Part shown: in pieces, positions 7,114-15,915 of the stretch
Position numbering within the stretch: position 1 is the first letter of the stretch
How the letters are laid out: every line of letters starts with the position of its first letter
Assembly: GCF_018118585.1 (NCBI RefSeq)
Contig: NZ_CP069421.1
Location: forward strand, 186,001-250,000
DNA from: Aristaeella lactis
GTDB taxonomy: Bacteria; Bacillota; Clostridia; Christensenellales; Aristaeellaceae
Direction of reading: 5' to 3'
Length of the DNA stretch: 64,000 bases
Made by a program: the position numbers and the translations under genes
Notes under the pieces: generated by a model
Database searches by the model: none
What the model was told of the DNA's origin: nothing
Seen by the model: only the letters and a program-made list of their open reading frames with translations

Positions 7114-8352
7114 TCAGGGATTGGCGGGATGGTACTGACCATAGATGAATTCATGCAGGGCTTCAACGTTCTTCTGGAAGTTGCCGTTGCGCTTGCTCAT
7201 GAAGACCTTGCCCTTCCAGTCTCCTTCCTGTACATAAGACCAGGTATCGTCCATGGGAATGCGGAACTGCTCAATGATGGAATCGGTGGAACCCAGCTTG
7301 CTGATGATTCCGCTGCCCAGAACCTTCAGGATCATGGAGGACATGGTGTCGAGGTTCATGTTGGTGTCCACATAGTCAATCGCGAAGCCGGCGAGATCAA
7401 TGATATCCCAGGCGTCCTTTTTCAGCACCTTCTGCAGGAGCTTGTCCAGCAGGTTGCGGGTGCGGGCCGTCCTCTGCCAGTCATCACCGAGGTTATACTT
7501 TTTCCGGGTCTTGTTCTGGCGCAGCCGGGCATACATCAAGGCCTGCAGGCCGTCCAGGTGCTGTACGCCATCCTGAACCTGCAGTTCAACCCGGGCTGCC
7601 TTGGCCTCCTTGGTATCATAGTGCCTGGAAATGGATTTTCCGTTTTTCTTCAGGTAGTAGTTAATATTGGCGGCTTCGCCTTCGGTCAGTTCCAGATCAA
7701 TGCCGCCCAGCTTATCCACGATGGCAGCGACACCGCGGAAGTTGATCATCACATAGCTCTGGACATTCAACTCGAAATTGTGGTTAACGGTGGCGATGGA
7801 ACGCTGAGGATTATCGTGAAACTTCTTGTTTTTGTCGAAATACTGAATGGAATAGTTAATGGGAGACTGTTTTCCGGTGTAGGGATTTTCCACGAGTGTG
7901 TCACGGGGAATGGAAGAAAGTTTAATGGATCCGGTTTCTGTGTTGAAAGATAAAATCATCTGGACGTCAGCAAGTTTCACGTCGTCAACTTCCAGTTCGG
8001 AATTTCTGGTATCGACGCCCAGAAGCAGAATATTGATGATATTGTCGGGCAGATTGTCGTTAATGAACAAATCGCTGCTGCTGTATACACCGATGTCCAG
8101 TTCGGTGGGCACATAGTCCTTGGACTCAAGAACGGATTTCAGTTCGTCCTGCAGTTCCTCGGAAAGGGGCTGCTGGGCAGCAAGAACCGCGTCATCCACG
8201 CCGTCATCGCTGTCCTCACCCTCTTCTTCATCATCATAATCCACATCTTCGATGATGTCTTCAATATTGAGATCTTCCTCGTCGGATTCGGCAAGGGAGA
8301 AAACGGGAAGCATCAGGGTAAGAACCAGGAACAGGGCAAGAATTCGTTTCAT
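7114..8352 (-). CDS. LytR-CpsA-Psr (LCP) family cell-wall glycopolymer ligase
   Basis: LCP enzymes move polyisoprenoid-linked glycopolymers such as teichoic acids onto peptidoglycan outside the membrane. The 412-residue protein starts at an ATG eight bases after GGAGG; the frame stays open upstream through REP-like repeats, which are unlikely to be coding. It has an N-terminal hydrophobic signal segment (1-21), a very acidic stretch (about 22-54), and an LCP domain from about residue 105. Motifs include LLGVDTRNSE, SSIPRDTLVENP, GGIDLELTEGE and a late Arg-rich segment (LMYARLRQ...TARTRNLL). It is monocistronic with its own terminator. A role in the cell envelope is well supported; the glycopolymer is unknown. 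Confidence 0.94.
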   Translation of the reverse strand: MKRILALFLVLTLMLPVFSLAESDEEDLNIEDIIEDVDYDDEEEGEDSDDGVDDAVLAAQQPLSEELQDELKSVLESKDYVPTELDIGVYSSSDLFINDNLPDNIINILLLGVDTRNSELEVDDVKLADVQMILSFNTETGSIKLSSIPRDTLVENPYTGKQSPINYSIQYFDKNKKFHDNPQRSIATVNHNFELNVQSYVMINFRGVAAIVDKLGGIDLELTEGEAANINYYLKKNGKSISRHYDTKEAKAARVELQVQDGVQHLDGLQALMYARLRQNKTRKKYNLGDDWQRTARTRNLLDKLLQKVLKKDAWDIIDLAGFAIDYVDTNMNLDTMSSMILKVLGSGIISKLGSTDSIIEQFRIPMDDTWSYVQEGDWKGKVFMSKRNGNFQKNVEALHEFIYGQYHPANP

Positions 8353-8396
8353 GGGTACCTCCAATAAGTGATTAAGAATTAACGTCTGCAGACGGG

Positions 8397-8489
8397 GAGA
8401 TCCCTCCACTTCGGTCGGGATGACATGGGACTTCGTCTGCGGACGGGGTAGATTTCTCCGCGCGGTCTGCGGCCTTGGTCGAAATGACA
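8397..8489. repeat. Two adjacent REP-like units
   Basis: Unit 1 (8397-8425, GAGATCCCTCCAC...GGGATGACA) and unit 2 (8451-8489, GATTTCTCCGCGC...GTCGAAATGACA) are joined by ACTTCGTCTGCGGACGGGG. They sit between the LCP gene and yfbR. Confidence 0.75.
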
Positions 8490-8561
8490 TTTTGGTTCCG
8501 TGCGCAACGGGGAGAAATCTCACAATAATATAACGGGGAAAAGTGGGAAAATGTTGCGGTT

Positions 8562-9149
8562 TCAGCGGGATGGATGGTTGAGTTCATCCAGGGTCATGTC
8601 GAAGGCGGGGAGGAAATCTGTCAGGAAATCCTTCACTTCGGGAAGATCGATATTCGCGATGCTCTTTCGGATGTTCTCCGCGGCATAGTCGAACTCCCGG
8701 TTGCCGGCCCGCTGTTCTTCCATGCATTTGATGCAGGCGGAAATGCGGTCCGCGGCCTTGACCAGGGTATGCTCATAACCGGCTTCCTGCTTCATATACG
8801 GGGTGAAGGCAGGCTTCATATCATCCGGCAGGAGCGTCAGCAGGCGGTCAGCGGAAAGATCCTCCAGCTGATGATAAGCGCCGCGAAGCTCGTCGTTATG
8901 ATACTTGACGGGCGTGGGCAGGTCACCGGTCATCACCTCAGTCGCGTCATGATAGACCGCCAGGGAGAGCACATGCTCGGGATTGACCTGCTTTCCATAG
9001 CGATCTCTTGCGATCACCGCGATGGCATGGGCGATCATGGCCACCTGCAGGGAATGCTCGGCATCGTTTTCCGGCACGGTGTTCCGCATGAGACTCCAGC
9101 GGCGGATCAGCTTCAGCCGGGAAAGATAAGCGAAAAAGGGAAAGGACAT
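8562..9149 (-). CDS. yfbR: 5'-deoxynucleotidase, YfbR family (HD domain)
   Basis: YfbR-type enzymes dephosphorylate deoxyribonucleoside 5'-monophosphates in the cytoplasm. The 195-residue protein aligns along its length with my recollection of E. coli YfbR: FFAYLSRLKLIRRW, the metal ligand H32 in AEHSLQVAM, the HD pair H67-D68 in YHDATEV, and TGDLPTPVKYHN. The ATG follows GGAGG by seven bases, and a TTGAAG-17-TATAAT promoter lies upstream. It would cooperate with cytidylate kinase nearby in pyrimidine nucleotide balance, though the two genes are divergent. Confidence 0.93.
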   Translation of the reverse strand: MSFPFFAYLSRLKLIRRWSLMRNTVPENDAEHSLQVAMIAHAIAVIARDRYGKQVNPEHVLSLAVYHDATEVMTGDLPTPVKYHNDELRGAYHQLEDLSADRLLTLLPDDMKPAFTPYMKQEAGYEHTLVKAADRISACIKCMEEQRAGNREFDYAAENIRKSIANIDLPEVKDFLTDFLPAFDMTLDELNHPSR

Positions 9150-9226
9150 GAAGACCTCCGGTTGAATCAGAATGCGTCTCGGCCGGGGAAATACAATCCA
9201 CGGATTTCGTTCCGGTAACTTAAATT

Positions 9227-9255
9227 ATTATACGCTTTGACAGAGGAAACTTCAA
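9227..9255 (-). promoter_or_regulatory. Promoter of yfbR
   Basis: On the minus strand TTGAAG, a 17-bp spacer and TATAAT, about 80 bases before the yfbR start. Confidence 0.65.
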
Positions 9256-9261
9256 GGAAAC

Positions 9262-9285
9262 AAAAAAACCCGGAATGATTCCGGG
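9262..9285 (-). terminator. Terminator of the abrB-like gene
   Basis: On the minus strand CCCGGAATCATTCCGGG followed by seven T, just after the abrB-like stop codon. Confidence 0.88.
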
Positions 9286-9311
9286 CGGGCAAATCGACGG
9301 GCAGGAAAAGA

Positions 9312-9554
9312 TCAGAGCTCTTTCAGTTCGGCCAGGCAGCGTTTGCAGACCAGCTTGTCCCTGAAGGTGGAAAGACTGGTTCTGCTGCCGCAGAACTGGC
9401 AGTTCGGCGCGTACTTGCGGAGAACGACGGAATTACCGTCAATCAGAATCTCCAGCTGGTCTTTTGTGCCAATGTTCAGGGTACGGCGCAGTTCTACCGG
9501 AAGTACAATGCGCCCCAGGGAATCCAGCTGACGAACGATGCCTGTAGATTTCAT
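9312..9554 (-). CDS. abrB: AbrB-family transition-state regulator with zinc ribbon
   Basis: An 80-residue DNA-binding protein. The N-terminal swapped-hairpin domain (MKSTGIVRQLDSLGRIVLPV, ELRRTLNI) is very close to Bacillus AbrB. The C-terminal part instead carries CQFCG...CKRC, a probable four-cysteine zinc ribbon. An in-frame ATG six codons upstream overlaps the Shine-Dalgarno sequence; the ATG used here follows GGAGGAGG at a suitable distance. AbrB proteins govern growth-phase genes; targets here are unknown. The gene has a perfect consensus promoter and its own terminator. Confidence 0.93.
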   Translation of the reverse strand: MKSTGIVRQLDSLGRIVLPVELRRTLNIGTKDQLEILIDGNSVVLRKYAPNCQFCGSRTSLSTFRDKLVCKRCLAELKEL

Positions 9555-9596
9555 GGTAAAAACCTCCTCCAAAGGGCTCCAGCCTCTTCTGTGCTC

Positions 9597-9625
9597 ATTA
9601 TAAAGTTGCGGTTACAGCGTGTCAA
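9597..9625 (-). promoter_or_regulatory. Perfect consensus promoter of abrB
   Basis: On the minus strand TTGACA, 17 bp, TATAAT. The transcript would begin about 50 bases before the abrB start. Confidence 0.85.
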
Positions 9626-9714
9626 CAAAAAAATCATACGCATCGGACGGTACAAATTGTAAAAAACGATCCATAGGGAAAACCGGCACGAAACAGTGAA
9701 AATACTTGTACGGA

Positions 9715-9743
9715 TTGAATGAAAAAGACACAAAGTGTATAAT
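9715..9743 (+). promoter_or_regulatory. Promoter of cmk
   Basis: TTGAAT (9715-9720), 17 bp, TATAAT (9738-9743), about 35 bases before the cmk start codon and divergent from the abrB promoter. Confidence 0.8.
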
Positions 9744-9777
9744 ATAAAGAGTTACTGGAAATCAGGAGGATACAAGT

Positions 9778-10449
9778 ATGCGACTGAATATTGGCATTGA
9801 CGGGCCGGTTGGCGCGGGCAAGAGCACGGTAGCGGACGCGGTTGCCGCAAAGCTGGGAATCCTGCACCTGGATACAGGCGCCATGTACCGGGCTCTTGGC
9901 CTGACCGCCCTGCGGCAGAATATAGATGTACAGGATGAGCAGGCTATTGTGGACCTGTGCGGCAGACTGAAGATCTCCGTCAGCCATGAGGCGGACGGAC
10001 AGCATACCTTTGTGGAAGGGGAGGATGTGACCGGGCTGATCCGGACGCAGGAAGTCGGCATGGCCGCTTCCACTGTCAGCAGGTACGCGGAGGTCCGCAA
10101 AGCCATGGTACGACTGCAGCAGAAACTGGCTTCCGAAACGGATATGCTGCTGGACGGACGCGATATCTGTACAACCGTACTTCCCAACGCAACTGCAAAA
10201 ATATACCTGACCGCTTCCGCTGAAGAACGCGCCCGCCGCCGTTTCTTGGAACTCCAGAAGAAAGGCAGCGAAGAAAGCTTTGAGCAGGTACTCCGGGAAG
10301 TGATCAAACGGGACGAACAGGATATGAACCGTCCTGTGGAACCGCTGCGCCAGGCGCCGGATGCTGTACTGGTCGATTCCACCAATCTCAGCTTTGATGA
10401 AGTGGTGGATGCCATTCTCGCAATCGTGGAGGAAAAGCGCCGTGGCTGA
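9778..10449 (+). CDS. cmk: Cytidylate kinase
   Basis: Phosphorylates CMP and dCMP with ATP in the cytoplasm. The 223-residue protein has the P-loop GPVGAGKS at residues 9-16, LDTGAMYR in the NMP-binding region, and the LLDGRDICTTVLP segment typical of Cmk. Its length is normal for the family. AGGAGG lies before the ATG. It overlaps the acyltransferase gene by eight bases and is followed by ispH-rpsA, the cmk-plsC-ispH-rpsA order common in Clostridia. Confidence 0.96.
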   Translation: MRLNIGIDGPVGAGKSTVADAVAAKLGILHLDTGAMYRALGLTALRQNIDVQDEQAIVDLCGRLKISVSHEADGQHTFVEGEDVTGLIRTQEVGMAASTVSRYAEVRKAMVRLQQKLASETDMLLDGRDICTTVLPNATAKIYLTASAEERARRRFLELQKKGSEESFEQVLREVIKRDEQDMNRPVEPLRQAPDAVLVDSTNLSFDEVVDAILAIVEEKRRG

Positions 10450-11083
10450 AAAGAAACTTGAACCGGTGACGGAAAAACGCGGGATTCTTTATGAGATCGC
10501 CCGCGTGCTTGCCCAGATACTCTTTCATACCCTGATGCCGGTGCGCTTCCACCACAAGGAACGGCTGCGTCAGGATCCGCCCTTTGTGGTGATCGCCAAT
10601 CACCGGCACGCGCTGGATCCGGTGGTCATGGCTATGGGCATTCCGAAGCATCAGATCGTTTTCCTGGCTAAAAAGGAACTGGCCGGCAACAGCAAGTTCC
10701 TGCGGAATCTGCTGATCCGGCTGCATTGTATCCTGGTCGGCCGGCATGATACGGACATGGAGGCGATGCGCGCCTGCATGAAAACCGTGAAGATGAAGAA
10801 AGTCCTGCTGATCTTCCCGGAGGGCACCCGCCACCATGAGGAACAGATGGAACATATTGAAAGCGGTACATCCCTGATCGCCATGCGGTCGAAGGCTCCG
10901 GTTATCCCGATCTATTTTGACCGGAAACTGAGTCTGTTCAGGATGACGAACCTGTATGTGGGCGAGCCGATCCCTTATGATGACCTGCTGACGGAAGGCA
11001 TCAACACAGAGACCTGCGAAAAGATGAATGAACGGATCCGGGAGACCTTCCGCGGGATGATCAAAGACGCGGAAAAGAAGTAA
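10442..11083 (+). CDS. plsC: 1-acyl-sn-glycerol-3-phosphate acyltransferase
   Basis: Transfers an acyl chain to lysophosphatidic acid at the membrane in phospholipid synthesis. The 213-residue protein carries the catalytic H-x4-D motif (NHRHALDP, H54 and D59) and the phosphate-binding FPEGTRH motif near residue 122. I chose a GTG start that overlaps the cmk stop (GTGGCTGA) because GGAGG lies 9-10 bases before it; an ATG 27 codons upstream lies deep inside cmk and encodes a non-homologous extension. Translational coupling to cmk is likely. Confidence 0.93.
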   Translation: MAEKKLEPVTEKRGILYEIARVLAQILFHTLMPVRFHHKERLRQDPPFVVIANHRHALDPVVMAMGIPKHQIVFLAKKELAGNSKFLRNLLIRLHCILVGRHDTDMEAMRACMKTVKMKKVLLIFPEGTRHHEEQMEHIESGTSLIAMRSKAPVIPIYFDRKLSLFRMTNLYVGEPIPYDDLLTEGINTETCEKMNERIRETFRGMIKDAEKK

Positions 11084-11162
11084 TTCGCCTGAAAAATAAC
11101 CAAGTTGTACGGGATTGAACGTACCTTGAGAGAAAAAATACGAAAAAATTCCTGAAATTGTC

Positions 11163-11190
11163 TTGTTATTCAGCAGGATTTACGTATAAT
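11163..11190 (+). promoter_or_regulatory. Promoter of ispH-rpsA
   Basis: TTGTTA (11163-11168), 16 bp, TATAAT (11185-11190), about 50 bases before the start codon. Confidence 0.65.
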
Positions 11191-11240
11191 AAAGAAGAAA
11201 TAACAAAGTTGAACGTTTATTTCACGAAAGGAAAGGGAAT

Positions 11241-13385
11241 ATGCCTGTTGAGGTAGCAGCGCACGCCGGATTCTGCATGGGCGTCAGCCGGGCAGTTGAA
11301 AAGGCGGAAGCGATGGCGAAAGACGGGATTCCCTCCTGTACGCTGGGTGAACTGATCCATAATCCGCAGGTGATCCGTGATCTGGCGGAGCGCGGATTGG
11401 AACCGATCCGTGAACCGGAAGAGGCCGGAAGCCGCCGGGTGCTGATCCGCAGCCACGGGGTCTCTCCGCAGGTGCTGGAAAAGCTCAGGGAAGCCGGCAA
11501 TGAGATACTGGATCTGACCTGTCCCTTTGTGGATAAGCTTCACAGGATCGTGGAGGAAGGTTCCCGGGACGGGACCCCGGTCATCCTGGTCGGGGAACGG
11601 GATCATCCGGAAGTGCGCGGCACAGCGGGATGGGCACACGGCGAGGTCATGTTCGTTGCCGGGCCCGGGGAAGCGGAACGGCTGCCGGAGATCGAAAAGG
11701 CGGTTGTGGTCTGCCAGACTACTTTCCCGCACAGCCGGTGGGAAGCAATCCTCGAGGTGCTCCAGCGGAAGATACGCCAGCCGGACTGCCGCTGCACCAT
11801 CTGCAACGCCACGGAGATCCGCCAGAAGGAAGCCAGGGAACTGGCAGCACGGGCGGACGCGATGATCGTGGTGGGCGGAAGGAACAGCGCCAACACCCAG
11901 AAGCTGTACGCGATCTGCAAAAACGTTTGCCCCAGGACTATTTTGGTAGAGAGTGCGGCGGAGATACCGCCCGCCTTTGCAAATAAGGATTCCGAAATGA
12001 TTGGGATCACCGCCGGTGCTTCCACACCGACGGATTCACTTAAGGAGGTTGTCACACGCATGAGCGAACTGGAAAACAAGGACCTGAATCCTACCGCGGA
12101 GGTAGACACAAACAATGACTTCATGGCGGAAGTCGAATCTACTCTGGTGAGGATCCGGCCCGGACAGACGCTGACCGGCAAGGTCGTGCAGATCACCGAG
12201 GATGAAGTATGCGTCAGCATCGGCTACAAGGCCGACGGCCTGATCAAGCGCAGCGACCTGGTCGATCAGGATGTCAAACTGGATGACGAGATTGAAGTCG
12301 AAGTCGTAAAGGTCAACGACGGAGAAGGCAATGTGCTGCTGAGCCAGCGCAACATCGTCAACCGCAAGGCGTGGGACGCCATGATGGAGAAGTACGAAGC
12401 GGGCGAGTATGTGGACGCCGTCGGCAAGGAAGCCGTCAAGGGCGGCCTGATCGCCGATATCGCCGGTGTGCGCGCGTTCGTGCCCGCCAGCCAGCTGAGC
12501 CAGCGCTACGTTGAGAAGATCGCTGACTTCGTCGGCAAGGAAATGAAGCTGAAGATCCTCGAGGTGGACACCCAGAAGAAGCGCGTGGTTGCCAGCCGCA
12601 AGGCTGTTGTGGCTGAAGAAGCCGCCACGAAGAAGAAGGAAGCCTGGGAGCGCCTGGAAGAGGGCATGGTTATTCACGGCATCGTCCGTCGGCTGACCGA
12701 TTTCGGTGCCTTTGTGGACGTTGGCGGCGTGGACGGCCTGATCCACATCACCGACCTGAGCTGGGGCCGCATCAAGCATCCCAGTGAAGTGGTCAAACCC
12801 AACCAGGAAGTGGACGTGAAGATCCTGTCCCTGGATCCCGAACGCGAACGCATCCAGCTGGGTTACAAGCAGCTGCAGCCCCATCCGTGGGACAACGCGG
12901 TTGAGAAGTTCCCGGTGGGCGAAGTGGTGGACGGCAAAGTGGTCCGCATCACCGACTTCGGTGCCTTCGTTGAACTGGAGCCCGGCCTCGACGGTCTGGT
13001 TCATATCAGCCAGTGCGCCACGACCCGCGTAGCCAAGGTTGAAGACGCGGTGAAGGTTGGCGACGAAGTGAAGGTTAAGGTTCTGGGCGTGGATCCCGAA
13101 AAGAAGCGCATCAGCCTGAGCATCCGCCAGGCCATCGAGCCGGAACCCGCTGCTGAAGAAGCCGCTGAGACCGCTGCTGCCGATGTGGAATACGAAGTGG
13201 TTGCCACCGAAGATTCCGTTTCCGAGAAGTTTGCTGAAGCTGCTGAAGAAGCAGTGGAAGCTGCTGAGGAAGTCAAGGAAGCCGTCGAAGAGAAGGCTGA
13301 AGAGGTCGTTGAGGAAGTCAAGAAGACTGCCAGGAAGACCAAGAAGGCTGCCGAGGAAGCGGTTGAAGAAGCTGCCAAGGAATAA
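11241..13385 (+). CDS. ispH-rpsA: IspH (LytB) fused to ribosomal protein S1
   Basis: A 714-residue two-function protein. Residues 1-280 are 4-hydroxy-3-methylbut-2-enyl diphosphate reductase, the last step of the MEP isoprenoid pathway, with the three [4Fe-4S] cysteines C12 (GFCMGV), C94 (TCPFVD) and C188 (CNATEIRQK) and the [12 protein letters not shown] motif. Residues about 300-627 hold four S1 RNA-binding repeats (two clear copies start at 471 and 556 with TDFGAFV). The tail (630-714) is an Ala/Glu/Lys-rich probable helix. This fusion is well known in Clostridia. An internal AAGGAGG 11 bases before an in-frame ATG (residue 274) could allow separate synthesis of the S1 part. Confidence 0.95.
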   Translation: MPVEVAAHAGFCMGVSRAVEKAEAMAKDGIPSCTLGELIHNPQVIRDLAERGLEPIREPEEAGSRRVLIRSHGVSPQVLEKLREAGNEILDLTCPFVDKLHRIVEEGSRDGTPVILVGERDHPEVRGTAGWAHGEVMFVAGPGEAERLPEIEKAVVVCQTTFPHSRWEAILEVLQRKIRQPDCRCTICNATEIRQKEARELAARADAMIVVGGRNSANTQKLYAICKNVCPRTILVESAAEIPPAFANKDSEMIGITAGASTPTDSLKEVVTRMSELENKDLNPTAEVDTNNDFMAEVESTLVRIRPGQTLTGKVVQITEDEVCVSIGYKADGLIKRSDLVDQDVKLDDEIEVEVVKVNDGEGNVLLSQRNIVNRKAWDAMMEKYEAGEYVDAVGKEAVKGGLIADIAGVRAFVPASQLSQRYVEKIADFVGKEMKLKILEVDTQKKRVVASRKAVVAEEAATKKKEAWERLEEGMVIHGIVRRLTDFGAFVDVGGVDGLIHITDLSWGRIKHPSEVVKPNQEVDVKILSLDPERERIQLGYKQLQPHPWDNAVEKFPVGEVVDGKVVRITDFGAFVELEPGLDGLVHISQCATTRVAKVEDAVKVGDEVKVKVLGVDPEKKRISLSIRQAIEPEPAAEEAAETAAADVEYEVVATEDSVSEKFAEAAEEAVEAAEEVKEAVEEKAEEVVEEVKKTARKTKKAAEEAVEEAAKE

Positions 13386-13398
13386 TCCGACAAATGCA

Positions 13399-13434
13399 AA
13401 AAGAGCGTTCCTGCTTTCAGGGACGCTCTTTTCT
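13399..13434 (+). terminator. Terminator of ispH-rpsA
   Basis: AAGAGCGTTCCTG, loop CTTTC, AGGGACGCTCTT, then TTCT; stem with one G-U pair. Confidence 0.85.
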
Positions 13435-13632
13435 ATTTCAGTTCACAGCTGCTGCGGCATACCAGGGAAACCGGCAGCATGACCTGCTGGTGTTCCACGC
13501 CAGACCTTATCCGGGATTCAGGGGAGACGCGCTCAGCGATCCGAACCGTCACTGCTTCCTGAGAAAAGTAGAGTATGATGATAACGAAATCCCTGTTTTC
13601 CAAAGCCAGGATACCGATGAATAACCAGGGAA
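13435..13632. other. Intergenic stretch without a supported gene
   Basis: About 200 bases between two terminators. Short frames exist on both strands, but one starts inside the downstream terminator hairpin, none has a Shine-Dalgarno sequence, and none resembles a family I recognise. It may be a gene remnant. Confidence 0.4.
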
Positions 13633-13663
13633 ACAAAACGGGCTCTGTCAAAAGACAGAGCCC
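13633..13663 (-). terminator. Terminator of the C39/SH3-XRE pair
   Basis: On the minus strand GGGCTCTGTC, loop TTTT, GACAGAGCCC, then GTTTTGTTT, shortly after the XRE gene. Confidence 0.82.
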
Positions 13664-13684
13664 TGTTTCATATATCCGGAAAGA

Positions 13685-14179
13685 TCAGGCGTTGGTCTGG
13701 CCGGCAAACTGCTCAGCGGCAATCTGCTCGTCCATCCACAGCTGCAGGTTGGACACGCTCTGGGAGAGCTTGTCCAGTACGGTTTTGATCTTCATAAAGT
13801 CTTCCAGCTCATCGTTGCAGACTTTGCCGTCTTCCGCGATCTCCAGCAGCCGGTCCTTGATCCGGGACATCTGGTTCACAGCATTCAGCGTTTCCACGGC
13901 GATCTGGGTCAGTTCCTTGGATTCAGCCCGGACAGCATGGGATTCACCGATGGGGCATTCGTTGCAGCAGTAATAATTCACAAGGGCAGGAGCCTTGTAA
14001 TATTCCGCCAGCAGGAGAGCATCCTCCGGCTGAATCTGCGTGCGGCCGTTCTCGATCTTTTCAATGCGTTCCGGGGAGAAACCGGGGATCAGTTCACCGG
14101 CCTTTTCACGGGTCAGACCAAGTTCTTCCCGGGTAATCTGCCAGATGGTTTTATTCTCCTTTGTCGATCTTCTGCCCAT
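13685..14179 (-). CDS. XRE-family regulator with conserved Cys cluster
   Basis: A 164-residue protein with an N-terminal helix-turn-helix (about 15-60, ITREELGLTREKAGEL and ERIEKIENGRTQI), then the cysteine motif YYCCNECPIGE (C71, C72, C75), then a helical C-terminus. The cysteine cluster could bind a metal or sense redox state; that is inference. The ATG follows AAGGAG and lies 29 bases inside the end of the upstream C39/SH3 gene, so translation of the two is probably coupled. It may regulate that secreted protein. Confidence 0.85.
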   Translation of the reverse strand: MGRRSTKENKTIWQITREELGLTREKAGELIPGFSPERIEKIENGRTQIQPEDALLLAEYYKAPALVNYYCCNECPIGESHAVRAESKELTQIAVETLNAVNQMSRIKDRLLEIAEDGKVCNDELEDFMKIKTVLDKLSQSVSNLQLWMDEQIAAEQFAGQTNA

Positions 14180-15710
14180 CGTTTTCTGCTCCTTCCAGTG
14201 TGAGATATTTGTTGTTTATCCAGCCGCGGAGGCCTTTGCCCTCCACCAGGTAAAACTCACCGTCCTGACCGAGGACAGCCACAGGTGTTCCCGGTTTCCA
14301 TTCGCCGATGCTTTTTGCTTTGGCTGAAGGCTCTTTACGTACGGTTATGGGGGCTGTTCCCGCTGTTCTTCCGTTGAGGGAGACCAAGCCTGTGCGGAAA
14401 CTGTCTTCAGAAATACTGATCAGTTCCGCGGCGTCACGGCTGATGTAGCCGAAACTGTCCCGCCAGGGAATGTAGAACTGCTTGTCTGTCGTTTCGAGGA
14501 CGAACACCATGGTTCCGTAGGGAATGGCTTTGGAGATGCCGGCTTTCTTTTTGCCGTTGCCATCCAGCAGGGCTGCTCCCTTTTTGCCGGTGACCAGAGC
14601 CAGCTGCGGGGTATCAGAGCCATTGGTGGTCCAGGTAAGATCCCGGGTATTAACCCGCTGGGATTCTCCGCCGGAAACCGCAACCTTGGACATCAGGGAT
14701 CCGGCATACTCAAAAGAGGTGACCGGCTGTCCGTTCAGCTGCAGCCAGGCCTGCCGAACCGGACGCATGCCCTGCTTTGCACAGTAGGAGAGATCCAGCC
14801 AGTATTCCAGTCCGCCGTACTCACCGGATTCGAAGAACCAGCGGCATCCGGGAATCTCTTCCGGAGAGGTGACCGCAGTAAAGGTGCCGTCCTCTTTCTG
14901 AATGTACAGGGAGGCTTTTTTGATCCTTTCCCAGGTGGCACCGGGAGCGGAATCCACCACATGGACCTTTGTTCCGTCCTCACTCAAGCCGTCTGCCAGG
15001 GCGATATGCCCGATGACGATCATGAAGCTGAACCGGCAGCCCTGTTTAAACCAGGTGGTCAGTTCCTTTTCAGATTCGATCAGGTCCTGGTGGGTCTGGA
15101 AACCGAACCGGTCTCCCGCTGTGAAAAGGAGGCGTTCATTGTCGGTCCCCCGGCCTTCGATATACATACCGGAGTATCTTTCCGCCAGCTTATCCGGCAG
15201 GACGTCCTCTCCGGTGACCCCCATCCGCTGCAGCACATGGCTCAGCGTGAAAATGGCACAGCCGGCTTTCTCCAGCGAACGGTGATGCTTCTTCGAATAC
15301 GTCTTGTTATGCCACCAGCCGTCTTTCTGGCTGTAGAGGACATCCTCGCCCTCCTGAACGGGAACGGAACCGGATACGGGAATGGTCACGCTGACAGTTT
15401 CTGTGTCCTTCTTTCCGTATACGATGGTCGCGGTCAGGGTGTAGTTGGCCTGTTCCCGCGGACGGAAGGAAGCTGTGAAATGCGTGCAGTCCTCGCCTTT
15501 GAATACGGTGCCGCTTTTCGTACTCAGCGTATAGCGCACGGCGACGGCGCCTTCCCGTTCCGGCTCAACCGTCACGTCTATGTATTCCCCTGCCTTCGGA
15601 TTCTCCGGGGAGAAAGTGATCGCGGCTTCCGCAGCGGCGGTGGCACCGGCCAGCACCAGCAGCAGGACTGCCAGGCAGAGGAGGAGTTTCCCGAATCTGT
15701 TCATCTTCAT
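14151..15710 (-). CDS. Secreted C39-like cysteine peptidase with SH3 domains
   Basis: A 519-residue exported protein with a signal peptide (1-29) and a beta-rich segment (about 30-115). A probable C39-type papain fold follows, with C151 in AGCAIFTLSHVL, H235 in IGHIALADG and D253 in VVDSAPG, the right order for a catalytic triad. The C-terminal half has bacterial SH3-like segments (about 385-450 and 455-505, ending GWINNKYLTL) that often bind peptidoglycan. The ATG at 15710 was chosen over an upstream in-frame start because it directly precedes the signal peptide; its Shine-Dalgarno sequence is weak. Activity as a peptidase, amidase or inactive binder is open. Confidence 0.78.
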   Translation of the reverse strand: MKMNRFGKLLLCLAVLLLVLAGATAAAEAAITFSPENPKAGEYIDVTVEPEREGAVAVRYTLSTKSGTVFKGEDCTHFTASFRPREQANYTLTATIVYGKKDTETVSVTIPVSGSVPVQEGEDVLYSQKDGWWHNKTYSKKHHRSLEKAGCAIFTLSHVLQRMGVTGEDVLPDKLAERYSGMYIEGRGTDNERLLFTAGDRFGFQTHQDLIESEKELTTWFKQGCRFSFMIVIGHIALADGLSEDGTKVHVVDSAPGATWERIKKASLYIQKEDGTFTAVTSPEEIPGCRWFFESGEYGGLEYWLDLSYCAKQGMRPVRQAWLQLNGQPVTSFEYAGSLMSKVAVSGGESQRVNTRDLTWTTNGSDTPQLALVTGKKGAALLDGNGKKKAGISKAIPYGTMVFVLETTDKQFYIPWRDSFGYISRDAAELISISEDSFRTGLVSLNGRTAGTAPITVRKEPSAKAKSIGEWKPGTPVAVLGQDGEFYLVEGKGLRGWINNKYLTLEGAENDGQKIDKGE

Positions 15711-15773
15711 TAATACCCGTTCTGTGGTCCGTGTTGACTGAACCGGGCAGGCCGCCAGGCTCATAACACGCCT

Positions 15774-15802
15774 ATTATATCAAAGAGAATGGTTGAAAAC
15801 AA
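15774..15802 (-). promoter_or_regulatory. Promoter of the C39/SH3-XRE unit
   Basis: On the minus strand TTGTTT, 17 bp, TATAAT with TGA immediately before it (extended -10). Confidence 0.7.
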
Positions 15803-15846
15803 GCAAGTGCATACAGATTTGCATTTGTTTACAGGGGAAGGGTGTA

Positions 15847-15875
15847 TTGACATCCGCCGGGGGATACCCTATTCT
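15847..15875 (+). promoter_or_regulatory. Promoter of the GH43 gene
   Basis: TTGACA (15847-15852), 17 bp, TATTCT (15870-15875), divergent from the C39/SH3 promoter. Confidence 0.7.
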
Positions 15876-15915
15876 TGAACAGAAAGCATAAAAAAGCCAA
15901 AGGAGAAGACGTCAG

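Noticed and set aside
8353-8523. 57-codon upstream extension of the LCP protein
   Set aside because: It is translated REP-like repeat sequence and lies upstream of a good GGAGG site and signal peptide start.
13433-13651. 72-codon minus-strand frame with an N-terminal hydrophobic stretch
   Set aside because: Its start lies in the terminator hairpin of the XRE gene, there is no Shine-Dalgarno sequence, and no family match was recognised.
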